Assembly (NCBI GenBank): GCA_002070375.1
Contig: MWDD01000012.1
Coordinates: forward strand, 1-64,000
Source of the DNA: a bacterium ADurb.Bin157
GTDB taxonomy: Bacteria > Muiribacteriota > Ozemobacteria > Ozemobacterales > Ozemobacteraceae
DNA length: 64,000 bases
Direction: 5' to 3'
In this document: positions 45,493 through 53,394 of the stretch, in pieces
Layout: every line of letters starts with the position of its first letter
How positions within the stretch are numbered: the first letter of the stretch is position 1
Position numbers and translations under genes: made by a program
The notes under the pieces: generated by a model
Seen by the model: only the letters and a program-made list of their open reading frames with translations
Databases searched by the model: none
What the model was told of the DNA's origin: nothing

Positions 45493-46452
45493 TTAGTAAT
45501 TCAAAAACATGTCAGTGATAGCTTTTGAAACGTTTTCGTTGATCTTGTGCTGCTTAAATATTAGAGCCAAGACTTCTGAAGTGATATTTGAACCCCCTGA
45601 GATTATGCTTCCCCGGGGGAGAACTGAGTAAAAATCATTTATGATTTCATTTTCAAATTGTAACCAAATTCGCGTGTTATCAACTATGTTGGAATAATAG
45701 TCATTCACAGCGTTTTTAAACTGTGGGTGGTTTTCGTGTGGTGGAACATATTGTGAAAATAAAATGCTTCTGTAAGAAAACTCGGGGTTCAGATTTGATT
45801 CTTGTTGTTTAAGCAAGCTCTTTGCAAGTCTGTCTGAAGAAGAATTCATGACAACGCTCATTCCATGGTTTTCTGCTACGAACATACAGGCTTGTTTAAC
45901 TTCGTTTACTATAAGAGCAAATCTTTTAAGAGTATCTTCGTATGATGTATAGCCTTCTTTTGATACGAATCTTTCGAGGTTAGCTACAGCTTCTATGCCT
46001 CCTGCGAGTTGTTTGCTGAGCATCTCGGCTTCTCGCTGGTATTTTTTCTCTCGTAATTCTGTTTTTAAATTGTAATCTTGGGTTTCATAAGCAATTGTTG
46101 CTGTGGCTATGACATTGGTGATTTTTTTTGTGTAGTCTGCAGAGAGGCTTTGGACATCTCTTTCGTATTGTCGTCGGAGGTCGATTAGTCTGGCTTGCAC
46201 AGCATTATTTTGCGATTTAAGAGCAGAAATCTGAGATTGTACCTCGCTTTTTTTATGTGCCTGCTGTGAAGCTTGAACTTGATTTAGAGTAACTCTGAAT
46301 GATTTTTCAGAGGGAACATAATCAACCATTGCAGGGTGCATCAAAACAAGAGCATTGAAGTCAACGACGCCGATGAGTTCGGCGGCTCTTCGTTGTGCGC
46401 AAAGCTGAGAAGTGAGTAAGGCAAATAAAGCAAGAAACAGAATTTTTTTCAT
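45493..46452 (-). CDS. OmpH/Skp-like periplasmic coiled-coil protein, copy 3
   Basis: 319 residues with a signal peptide (cleavage near LCAQ, about 19). The N-terminal strand GVVDFNALVLMHP is followed by a long coiled coil (about 65-155) and by ENHGMSVVMNSS, matching the second half of the Skp head (AxxxGYDLVVxxx). A C-terminal extension of about 110 residues is not found in Skp. Skp-like holdases keep outer-membrane and secreted proteins soluble in the periplasm. It lies 21 bp upstream of the giant protein gene. Confidence 0.75.
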   Translation of the reverse strand: MKKILFLALFALLTSQLCAQRRAAELIGVVDFNALVLMHPAMVDYVPSEKSFRVTLNQVQASQQAHKKSEVQSQISALKSQNNAVQARLIDLRRQYERDVQSLSADYTKKITNVIATATIAYETQDYNLKTELREKKYQREAEMLSKQLAGGIEAVANLERFVSKEGYTSYEDTLKRFALIVNEVKQACMFVAENHGMSVVMNSSSDRLAKSLLKQQESNLNPEFSYRSILFSQYVPPHENHPQFKNAVNDYYSNIVDNTRIWLQFENEIINDFYSVLPRGSIISGGSNITSEVLALIFKQHKINENVSKAITDMFLNY

Positions 46453-46455
46453 ATG

Positions 46456-47370
46456 CTAATTCAGCGCTCCTGTTGAATATAATACGTTTTTAACTGTGCT
46501 AAACGTTTCATTGGCGATGTTATATTTTGTGTACAAAGAACTTAAGGCATCAGGCAGAATGTTTGTGCCGCCCTGCATTACGAGCGGCCAAGGCTTAACA
46601 GGCAACATCTCTTGGGCTGCGGGTCTGAATAAAACAGAAAGCCATTCGCTCATCATTTGATCGGCTTGAGCCTGCTCTTCGCGATCTGTTGGTTTAACAG
46701 AAAGAATGGTGTAATAATTTATTTGTTCCATGCCGACCGGCCCGGTGCTGTATTGAACTTCAGGACGGTAGGATACGGGATATCCGTATGGTACCGGCAC
46801 CGAGGTGTTTAACACAACATCGAAATTTTTAGACTTTGCGACATTTTTCACGGCTTCTATTGTCTCTTTCTCGATTAGTTCAAGAATTTTTCTTGTTTCG
46901 GGGGGCGACGTGAACTCAGGATATTTTACAGCGTATTCACATTCCCCTCTTTTTATTATAAGGTTTTTTAACTCAATTGAGAGTTTTTCCTGGATTATTT
47001 TGCCTTCTTCTGACATGTCGGGTAAAAAATGTGTTCCTTCTTTTTCGTAAAGCTCGCGTAGCAGGTCCCCTTGATCTGCTATTTTCTCTTCTATTTCTTT
47101 TAAATCATCTTCTGCTTTTTTTAATGCTTTTTCATCTGTTCTTAAAATGAGTTTTTGTTCTTCGACTTGTATTTTGTTGAAGCCTAACTCAATTTTTAAA
47201 AATCCCATTCTTTGAAAATCAAACAAAGCCATTTTTGGGTGCAGAGCGGTGAGCAATGCCATATTAACTTTGGCAATTTTTGTGTCTGATGCCCCTGCTT
47301 GAGTTTGAAACAGAGTTAGCATTACAAAACAAACTAATAATATGCTTAAAACTTTATTATTATTTTTCAT
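46456..47370 (-). CDS. OmpH/Skp-like periplasmic coiled-coil protein, copy 2
   Basis: 304 residues with a signal peptide (about 1-27). The Skp-type start KIAKVNMALLTALHP, a coiled coil (about 55-120) and AKSKNFDVVLNTS give the clearest Skp resemblance of the three. A C-terminal extension (about 190-304) is shared in layout with copy 3. The 3-bp gap to copy 3 and the overlap with copy 1 suggest stoichiometric expression. Confidence 0.75.
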   Translation of the reverse strand: MKNNNKVLSILLVCFVMLTLFQTQAGASDTKIAKVNMALLTALHPKMALFDFQRMGFLKIELGFNKIQVEEQKLILRTDEKALKKAEDDLKEIEEKIADQGDLLRELYEKEGTHFLPDMSEEGKIIQEKLSIELKNLIIKRGECEYAVKYPEFTSPPETRKILELIEKETIEAVKNVAKSKNFDVVLNTSVPVPYGYPVSYRPEVQYSTGPVGMEQINYYTILSVKPTDREEQAQADQMMSEWLSVLFRPAAQEMLPVKPWPLVMQGGTNILPDALSSLYTKYNIANETFSTVKNVLYSTGALN

Positions 47371-48040
47371 ATTCGCCTTTCGAGTAAATTATAGATTCAG
47401 CGGTGTTTTTGAATAAAAGACCGATTGTTGATTCGTATTTAATATAATTATTTAGAGACCCCTCATTATTCATTTTCAAAAAATTAAAATAGCCGGAATT
47501 ATAATTGTCAATATTGGGTGCTGTAGAGCCTTTTCGGTAAAGAGGCAATTTATTCAGAATGACGGTATTTGAAGATACATCTTTTGAATATTCTCTTTTA
47601 ATTTCTGAGGTGATTTGAGAAATGACTTTAAATATTTCGCTTTCGTATGGTATTCCTCCGTTGTCTAATATGTCATTTAATTCGTTTAATTGTGAATTTA
47701 ATTGTGAAATTTCCATGTCAATATTTGCAATTTTTTGCCAGGAATTGTCTTGATGTTTGTCTATAGAAGTAATCAAAGAATCTTGAACCATCTTGGCCTT
47801 CTCATTATTTAAATCTGTAATTTTATCTATGATTTTTTTTTCTTTTTCATAAAGCTGTTCAATTGGTTTGATTTCACTTTTTGTGTTTTTAAATCTACCT
47901 GTTTGGGGGTCGTAATCTTTATAAATAGGGTGGTTCATTAGCATTTTGAGATAATCAATTTGTTTAAAATCGGCAGCGTTCGCTTTTTGAGTATATGTGA
48001 AAGTAAGAGAAATAATAATAAGTAAAATTTTAAAAATCAT
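47360..48040 (-). CDS. OmpH/Skp-like periplasmic coiled-coil protein, copy 1 (divergent)
   Basis: 226 residues with a signal peptide (about 1-22). FKQIDYLKMLMNHPIYKDYD aligns by eye with the starts of the next two proteins (shared HP motif), and a coiled coil follows (about 55-125). The C-terminal head is poorly conserved and shorter. It overlaps the next gene by 11 bp and the preceding gene by 4 bp. The assignment depends on its neighbours and shared motif. Confidence 0.6.
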   Translation of the reverse strand: MIFKILLIIISLTFTYTQKANAADFKQIDYLKMLMNHPIYKDYDPQTGRFKNTKSEIKPIEQLYEKEKKIIDKITDLNNEKAKMVQDSLITSIDKHQDNSWQKIANIDMEISQLNSQLNELNDILDNGGIPYESEIFKVISQITSEIKREYSKDVSSNTVILNKLPLYRKGSTAPNIDNYNSGYFNFLKMNNEGSLNNYIKYESTIGLLFKNTAESIIYSKGEYEK

Positions 48041-48843
48041 TGCGGGAGCTCCGGTATGTCGTATGAATTAGGGTCGTTTTCGATCGATAGCCTTGGTAAG
48101 AGTTTTTTTTCCGCAATCAATCCGGTAACAAGCTCTTCATTTTGAATAAAAAAAGACCTCGAGCCCGCTATGGGGTATAGAGAAAAAGATAAAATGTCGC
48201 CTTTAAAGAGGTTTTCGTAAAATATAACAGAAATATATGCTAAACCTTTGGTTTCATTCGCAGAGGGTTTTTTTGGAGACGGTTGCACAGCTCTTATACG
48301 CCCTTCTTGCATCAAAACAAGTTGATAGCATTTGTTATGGGAGTTAGAGTCACTAAATAGAGCTACTCTTAAGCTATAATTATCGGAGCCTATGACTAAA
48401 AAATCTTCATCGGTTAAATCATTTACAAAATTGCTGATTTGGCCAACGTTTTTATAAGGCAACCAAATTAAATTTTTTAACCAAGTAAAGTTTTTGTGGC
48501 GATTGGCAGATAATGTGTTAGGCAAACCGCTGGCTATGTACGTTTCAAGGTCAAGAGAGCTTAATAGGTTGTGGTAAGAAGTTAAGAAAAAAGCAGATAG
48601 TGCTGTGATTGCTCTTTCTGCGCAGGGGTTCACCCAAAGCACGGCTTTTACGGGGTCGTATTCACCTTTTAAAAGCAAGTCAGCTTCAGAAAAAGGGAAA
48701 ATCGGACCGTTTGTCTGAAATTTAGAATAAAAAATAAGTTTCCATTCATGGGCGGCTAAGGAACAACCAAATAACCCGACCGAATGAAAACAGAAAAAAA
48801 GAAGAAAAACAAATATTAAATTGTTTCTAGTACAGCTAAGCAT
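48037..48843 (-). CDS. Exported protein of unknown function, first gene of the pseudopilin/Skp operon
   Basis: 268 residues from the ATG at 48843, chosen because TTGAGG lies 5 bases upstream; a GTG two codons earlier would sit on that site. A signal peptide spans about 1-28 (ending near GLFGCSLAA). Several scattered cysteines and a mixed soluble region follow. No family was recognised. Its place as leader gene suggests a role in the same surface-assembly pathway. Confidence 0.7.
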   Translation of the reverse strand: MLSCTRNNLIFVFLLFFCFHSVGLFGCSLAAHEWKLIFYSKFQTNGPIFPFSEADLLLKGEYDPVKAVLWVNPCAERAITALSAFFLTSYHNLLSSLDLETYIASGLPNTLSANRHKNFTWLKNLIWLPYKNVGQISNFVNDLTDEDFLVIGSDNYSLRVALFSDSNSHNKCYQLVLMQEGRIRAVQPSPKKPSANETKGLAYISVIFYENLFKGDILSFSLYPIAGSRSFFIQNEELVTGLIAEKKLLPRLSIENDPNSYDIPELPQ

Positions 48844-48859
48844 AAGCACCTCAACTGAC

Positions 48860-48889
48860 AGCGTAGCATAAAATGTCAGCTAAGGTCAA
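48860..48889 (-). promoter_or_regulatory. Promoter of the pseudopilin/Skp operon, with an inverted repeat
   Basis: Minus-strand -35 TTGACC (48889-48884), 18-base spacer, weak -10 TACGCT (48865-48860). An inverted repeat CTGACA-N13-TGTCAG (48855-48860 and 48874-48879) brackets the -10 element and could be an operator. Confidence 0.45.
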
Positions 48890-48900
48890 TAAATGATATT

Positions 48901-49503
48901 TCAGTTTGAATACCCTTTTTTGCCTTTTGGTGCAGAATCTGAAAAAGGTGCACTGACATAGTTCGGGACCCCGCTGCAAAGAGTTCTGATTCGTGCGGCA
49001 ACAGCTGAGTAAACTTCGAAATTAAAAGTGTGCATTTCGTGCATTGCAAGTCTTCCGTATGCGTCTAACACGATTATATTGGGTACATTGTAGTTGACTC
49101 GCAGGCTTCTTCCGATTGTTCCGTTCCAGTCCATTATTACAGGTATAGTGGCATTAAAAGCACGCCACTGATTCAAAACTTCGCGTTTGCTTACCGTCCA
49201 AGGGCATCTTCGCATGTTTACTATCCAAAGAAGGTGAGCGGTTCCGGGAAGTCCAAACTCTTGTCTGAATGCTTCTGCCCATTTTGCGACCTCATATTTT
49301 TGATGTCTGTGGGCTGTCAGCATAATTAAAGGTTTTCCTCTTAAGTAAGTGCTTATCCAGCGCTGATTATAAATGTCTTCAACGTCGAAGTATTTAAATG
49401 GTTGCCCGATATAGGTTTTCAGGTCAAAAGCATTAGCTTGAAACGGCAGAAACAGAGTTAATATAAAAACGGCCAAACAAATATTTATGACAGACTTGAT
49501 CAT
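48901..49503 (-). CDS. Exported thioredoxin-fold protein lacking catalytic cysteines
   Basis: 200 residues from the ATG at 49503; a TTG four codons earlier would overlap the GGAGA ribosome-binding site. A signal peptide spans about 1-26. LRGKPLIMLTAHRHQKYEVAKW aligns with the thioredoxin active-site region, but the CxxC is absent (HRHQ in place). IPVIMDWNGTIGRSLRVN and VPNIIVLDAYGRL match the later thioredoxin-like strands. The two remaining cysteines are elsewhere. It may be a non-redox chaperone or binding protein. It lies 52 bp upstream of the pseudopilin operon's promoter region, same strand. Confidence 0.7.
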   Translation of the reverse strand: MIKSVINICLAVFILTLFLPFQANAFDLKTYIGQPFKYFDVEDIYNQRWISTYLRGKPLIMLTAHRHQKYEVAKWAEAFRQEFGLPGTAHLLWIVNMRRCPWTVSKREVLNQWRAFNATIPVIMDWNGTIGRSLRVNYNVPNIIVLDAYGRLAMHEMHTFNFEVYSAVAARIRTLCSGVPNYVSAPFSDSAPKGKKGYSN

Positions 49504-49570
49504 GCTTTTCTCCAAGATTGAGTATTATCAATAATATACGCATTTATTACAATAAATCCAGTTTAGAATA

Positions 49571-49608
49571 AAAAAAGCGGTTTGTCCTAAGACAAACCGC
49601 TTTTTTTT
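49571..49608 (-). terminator. Rho-independent terminator after the endonuclease gene
   Basis: A perfect 16-bp inverted repeat (49571-49586 with 49591-49606, core GCGGTTTGTC) with a CTAA loop, flanked by A and T runs. It lies just downstream of the minus-strand nuclease stop at 49623 and can work in both directions. Confidence 0.92.
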
Positions 49609-49622
49609 GTTGTTTTTTAGGG

Positions 49623-50564
49623 TTAAAAATCAGTGATTTTATCTACGAATTCAGGGTGGTCAATAAATGGATTGCGATTGCCTTGAATAGCTTCAACTCG
49701 ATCGTTTCTTGCCCTTTCGTTTGCGTCAACAGGGTCTTCTTTGTGCCAATCTCTGAGTTCTTTTTCTTCAGAGGAGCTGATTTTTTTGCCGTATCTTACA
49801 GAAAAATAGAAGATTGCACGAGCGGTGTTGCCTCTGTGTTGTTCTCTGACTTCAAAGCGAACGCCGTCACACGCGCTGCCGCCTTCTTCCCATTTTGGGC
49901 GGTCTACATCGCCGAAGGGGAGGCTGCTTCTTCTGGAATTAGCCACCGGATCAGTGGGGAACAAATGGTGCATATCAGATTTTGCGATGCCGGTGGCCCC
50001 TTTTGACTGCGGCCAAGTGTGTTCGATGTTCATGATTTTGCTGTCAGGCATTTCGTTGCCGGGTATTATTTTTCCCGTGTAAACACATTCGATATTATTG
50101 CCGTGTTTGTCAATTTCAAGCATTACCTTCCGCCTTGCGTCAGAGTATGAATATGCTTGGTTATTTTTAATTTGTTCGTGAAGCCGAGAGAGTAAATCTT
50201 CGCCTCTTAGGCTTTTAACAGAATTATAAAACGCAAGGTTTCGAGCTTTTCGTTTTCTGCTGACAGATGTAGTGCTTTCTTGGCGAGCAAAAGTTATTTC
50301 AGGGAACTGAGAAGCTTGAGCGGAATGTACTGTTTCGATTACAGGTGTGTTATAAATCGCGAGCAGTCTTTCACGAACTTTTACCAAGTCAGTGTATGAT
50401 CTTGGTGCCTCTTGCTCAATTTTGTCAAGCAAAACTGTTGCTTCGGACAGTAGCTTTTCTCGGGCACTGATACTCTTTGTTCCTTCCTGGGCCCATAAAC
50501 AGCTTACGGTCGATGCAACGAGAAAACTGAAAACAAACAACGTTTTAATATTTAGTCGTTTCAT
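49623..50564 (-). CDS. Exported endonuclease I (EndA/NucM family)
   Basis: 313 residues with a signal peptide (about 1-25, ending near LWAQ). The endonuclease-I core shows CVYTGK, the metal/catalytic region MNIEHTWPQSKGA, SDMHHLFPTDPVANSRR and EAIQGNRNPFIDHPE near the C-terminus. The family cuts extracellular DNA without sequence preference, for feeding on DNA or clearing it. An N-terminal region of about 100 residues precedes the core. The promoter is so close to the start that the mRNA may be leaderless. Confidence 0.9.
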   Translation of the reverse strand: MKRLNIKTLFVFSFLVASTVSCLWAQEGTKSISAREKLLSEATVLLDKIEQEAPRSYTDLVKVRERLLAIYNTPVIETVHSAQASQFPEITFARQESTTSVSRKRKARNLAFYNSVKSLRGEDLLSRLHEQIKNNQAYSYSDARRKVMLEIDKHGNNIECVYTGKIIPGNEMPDSKIMNIEHTWPQSKGATGIAKSDMHHLFPTDPVANSRRSSLPFGDVDRPKWEEGGSACDGVRFEVREQHRGNTARAIFYFSVRYGKKISSSEEKELRDWHKEDPVDANERARNDRVEAIQGNRNPFIDHPEFVDKITDF

Positions 50565-50573
50565 TGTTGGTAT

Positions 50574-50602
50574 ATTATACTCTTAAAAAGACGATGTGTG
50601 AA
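50574..50602 (-). promoter_or_regulatory. Sigma-70-type promoter of the endonuclease gene
   Basis: Minus-strand -35 TTCACA (50602-50597), 17-base spacer, consensus -10 TATAAT (50579-50574). Only 9 bases separate the -10 from the ATG at 50564, and there is no ribosome-binding site in that interval. Confidence 0.7.
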
Positions 50603-50619
50603 GATGGTTAAGCAATATT

Positions 50620-51372
50620 TCAAAAATTATTATTGCCTATATGATTTATTGTTTTATCGTTTTTGGTTTTGGTATTAACGCAAAGTCCTTGAACCAATTC
50701 AAGTTCTTTTGGAGTCATAAGTTCCGAGTATTTGCCACTTTTTAATGCTTTATAGACCTCAGGGTGAATATTTTTTTCAGAAATTAAATAGGCTTTTTTA
50801 TGGTTGTATATGATTGCTTTTTTAACCAAATACATAACTATACTTTTGGCTATAAATATTGCAACTAACCCGCAGAAACAGACAATAACGATTATGTGTT
50901 CGGGGTAGAGATTTTTAATTCCCGCATATATTGCCGCCCCAAAAAGAAGCATATACAGCATCATAAAAATTAACCGATATTTGGCAAGTTTTTCATCGAG
51001 CCAGGGAGCGAGCTGTCTGCCGAGTATTAAAAATTTAGTTTTCGGATAAGTTGTTTTATCCGCCTCGATATTGGGGGTCTCAATATTTACCTGTTTGATA
51101 TTATCAGAATTAAAAATAGGGTCATCATCTTTGAGTATTTGCCTTAAACCATCAAAGTAACCATTTGGATGCGTATTTAATAGCCAAGTGCTTGGTTGGT
51201 TGGGGTAAAATTTTTCTCGTGTAAGAGTTTTGTTATCAGCCTTGAATTCTTCGGGAGATTCTGCGTTCTCCAAAAGTTTCATTTCGCCTTGTAATATATT
51301 CGGATCTTGGTAATTCGAGTCGTCGAATTCGCGATCAATTGATTCAATCACCAAACAAATATTTTTATCCAT
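50620..51372 (-). CDS. Membrane protein of unknown function
   Basis: 250 residues. A polar N-terminal half (about 1-135), two hydrophobic segments (about 137-155 and 160-182) and a short C-terminal domain are seen. No signal peptide and no recognised family. It overlaps the upstream gene remnant by one base, so the two formed an operon behind the tRNA-Asn gene. Confidence 0.6.
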   Translation of the reverse strand: MDKNICLVIESIDREFDDSNYQDPNILQGEMKLLENAESPEEFKADNKTLTREKFYPNQPSTWLLNTHPNGYFDGLRQILKDDDPIFNSDNIKQVNIETPNIEADKTTYPKTKFLILGRQLAPWLDEKLAKYRLIFMMLYMLLFGAAIYAGIKNLYPEHIIVIVCFCGLVAIFIAKSIVMYLVKKAIIYNHKKAYLISEKNIHPEVYKALKSGKYSELMTPKELELVQGLCVNTKTKNDKTINHIGNNNF

Positions 51373-51793
51373 CAGAAGTTCCCCAGTCTCATAATAAGAT
51401 CGTGAGAGAAAGCGTTCAAATCGTTGTATCCTGTTTCGGTTGAGAGCAAGCCGTTTATTTTTTTAATAACTTCGGTGCTTGCTCTGTAATCATCGGGGGC
51501 CCATGAAATAATTTCCATGGCCAATCTAAATTTTGGTTCGGGGCTCTTAACAAGCAACCCTTGCTTTTGGTATCCTTTTACAAGCTTGTCATAAACTTGC
51601 ACGCCTTTTTTTAGCTGAGCGATGCTTTCGGCAACGTTTTGATGTCCGAGGGGGCCATCGATTTTCTTTTTATGGTTGATTGATTCAATGTTTGTGTGGC
51701 GTAATCGGGGCAGGCTTCATCGCCGAGTCTTGTCATTGCGGCTTGTTGTAAAAGCTCTGCTTTAATGCCGGTTTTGCTTTTCCACCAGTCAAG
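51372..51793 (-). pseudogene. Frameshifted, N-terminally truncated gene remnant
   Basis: An intact reading frame of 76 codons ends at 51372 (GTG at 51602). The protein-like sequence continues upstream without a start codon (IDGPLGHQNVAESIAQLKK), then jumps frame: from 51793 another frame reads LDWWKSKTGIKAELLQQAA, continues with TRLGDEACPDYATQTLNQST, and stops at 51611. Joining the two gives a continuous helical protein-like sequence of about 140 residues without an initiation site, starting right after the tRNA terminator. I read this as a decayed gene. The intact 76-residue part could still be translated. Confidence 0.5.
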
Positions 51794-51808
51794 TTAAAGC
51801 GGCTAAAA

Positions 51809-51835
51809 CAAAAAAACCGCCTTATGGCGGTTTTT
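51809..51835 (-). terminator. Rho-independent terminator after tRNA-Asn
   Basis: Inverted repeat AAAAACCGCC / GGCGGTTTTT (51812-51821 with 51826-51835), followed on the minus strand by a T run, 3 bases after the tRNA 3' end. Confidence 0.88.
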
Positions 51836-51838
51836 GAG

Positions 51839-51911
51839 CTCCTGGAGAGGGACTTGAACCCCCGGCCCGATGGTTAACAGCCATCTGCTCTACCGACTGA
51901 GCTATCCAGGA
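51839..51911 (-). tRNA. tRNA-Asn (anticodon GTT)
   Basis: 73 nt. The acceptor stem TCCTGGA/TCCAGGA (51911-51905 with 51846-51840), D-arm with AGCTCAGTCGGTAGAGC, anticodon arm GATGG-CTGTTAA-CCATC (GTT) and T-arm GGGTTCAAGTCCC all fold. G is the discriminator base and CCA is not encoded. A consensus promoter lies upstream and a terminator directly downstream. Confidence 0.96.
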
Positions 51912-51956
51912 AGGCAATTTCAAGGGTTTGTTTAACTCGCCCTCGAACTTGATGTG

Positions 51957-51985
51957 ATTATATAACAAATGGTTTTTAAATGCAA
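51957..51985 (-). promoter_or_regulatory. Promoter of tRNA-Asn
   Basis: Minus-strand -35 TTGCAT (51985-51980), 17-base spacer, consensus -10 TATAAT (51962-51957), 46 bp upstream of the tRNA 5' end. Confidence 0.78.
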
Positions 51986-52046
51986 CAACTTTTTTAAATT
52001 TTTTTAATTTTTTTATAATTACTTAAGAAGTAATAGAATGAATAAC

Positions 52047-52075
52047 TTGTCGAATGGCAGATAAGATTATATATT
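52047..52075 (+). promoter_or_regulatory. Candidate promoter of the CorC/CNNM gene
   Basis: -35 TTGTCG (52047-52052), 17-base spacer, -10 TATATT (52070-52075), 28 bp before the ATG at 52104. An inverted repeat TTACTT-AAG-AAGTAA (52019-52033) lies just upstream. Confidence 0.45.
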
Positions 52076-52103
52076 ATCAGAAATTACTCACATAGGTTTG
52101 AAT

Positions 52104-53381
52104 ATGACTGAAATATTAATATTTGTTATTTTGCTTTTATGTTCTGCTTTTTTTTCGTGCAGTGAAACAATAATTACAGCTTTGAGTGAAATGAGTTTGT
52201 CGTCAGGAACGAGAACCGGCAGGCTTCACAATTTAGTTTTGTGGTTATGCAGAAACAAGGGGACGGTAATTGGCGGAATATTGGTCGGGAACAATATTGT
52301 TAATACTGTTCTTGCTGTTTATGCGGGTGTTGTTTCAGACAATTTTTTTACAAAGACACAAATGTTTAGCCCTGCTATGGGGCCAATTGTCGCTTCTTTT
52401 ATAACCATAGTGCTTTTATTGGTGTTTGGCGAAGTAATTCCAAAACAAATCGGCGTAACATTTGCGCGCAGATTAATCTACATTGTTGCTTACCCTATTT
52501 ATGCCATCGTTTTGGTTTTAAAGCCTGTTACAAGTGCTATGGATATCCTGAGCAGATTTGTTATGAAGCTGTTGCCTTTTAAACAAGACGGTAGCGGAGC
52601 ACCAACTATTCAAGAGATGCTTGTTATGGCAAAATACAGCGAAAAGGCCGGGCATATTGACTCTTTGGAACGAAAACTAATGGCGCGATCGAGCAAATTT
52701 AACGATATAGCGGCACGCGACGTCATGGTTCCCAGAAACAAGGTGACGGGAATTCCCGTAAATATTGATTATGAAGCGTTAATGGCGATTTTTAAAGAAA
52801 ATATGTACACGAGGGTTCCTGTTTACATAAGCGATATAGACGAGATAATTGGCGTTTTTAACTTTAAAGAATTGTTAAAAATAAGTAAAAACGATACCTC
52901 AACATTTAATGTTGCGAAAAATATGATTGTTCCTTTATATATACCTGAAAATGTCGCTATAGGTGAACTTCTTGAAAGAATGCGCGAGAATTGCAGCCAT
53001 ATGGCGGTGGTTATAGATGAATACGCTGCGACTCAAGGTATAATAACAATGGAAGACATTGTTGAACGCGTATTCGGAGTTATAAATGACGAATATGATG
53101 AAGATGTGCCTCGGTCGTTAATTTCTGAGCAAGAAAAACTTCATAATGATGGCAAAATAATTGTAGACGGCAGTATTACTTTGCAAGATTTAGGAGAAAT
53201 GCTGAGTGTCAAATTTCCTGAAAAAATAACTCGCCGTGTAAACACTTTAAATGGCTTTTTAACTTTTGTGAAAGGCGATTTTCCGAAAGAAAAAGAAAAG
53301 ATTTATTACGACAGATACCTTTTTATAATTAAAGAAACCGAAAGTCACAGAGTCGAAAAGGTTTTGATAACCGGAAAATAG
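52104..53381 (+). CDS. CNNM/CorC-HlyC family membrane protein with CBS domains
   Basis: 425 residues from the ATG at 52104, which has AGG 7 bases upstream; a TTG two codons earlier has no proper spacing. A DUF21/CNNM membrane domain (about 1-185, starting with FVILLLCSAFFSCSETIITAL) is followed by a CBS pair (about 200-325, ARDVMVPRNKVTGIP ... EYAATQGIITMEDIVERVFG) and a CorC_HlyC domain (about 340-420). The family is linked to Mg2+/Co2+ export or homeostasis; the name hemolysin is historical. Confidence 0.92.
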   Translation: MTEILIFVILLLCSAFFSCSETIITALSEMSLSSGTRTGRLHNLVLWLCRNKGTVIGGILVGNNIVNTVLAVYAGVVSDNFFTKTQMFSPAMGPIVASFITIVLLLVFGEVIPKQIGVTFARRLIYIVAYPIYAIVLVLKPVTSAMDILSRFVMKLLPFKQDGSGAPTIQEMLVMAKYSEKAGHIDSLERKLMARSSKFNDIAARDVMVPRNKVTGIPVNIDYEALMAIFKENMYTRVPVYISDIDEIIGVFNFKELLKISKNDTSTFNVAKNMIVPLYIPENVAIGELLERMRENCSHMAVVIDEYAATQGIITMEDIVERVFGVINDEYDEDVPRSLISEQEKLHNDGKIIVDGSITLQDLGEMLSVKFPEKITRRVNTLNGFLTFVKGDFPKEKEKIYYDRYLFIIKETESHRVEKVLITGK

Positions 53382-53394
53382 AAATTAAAAAATC

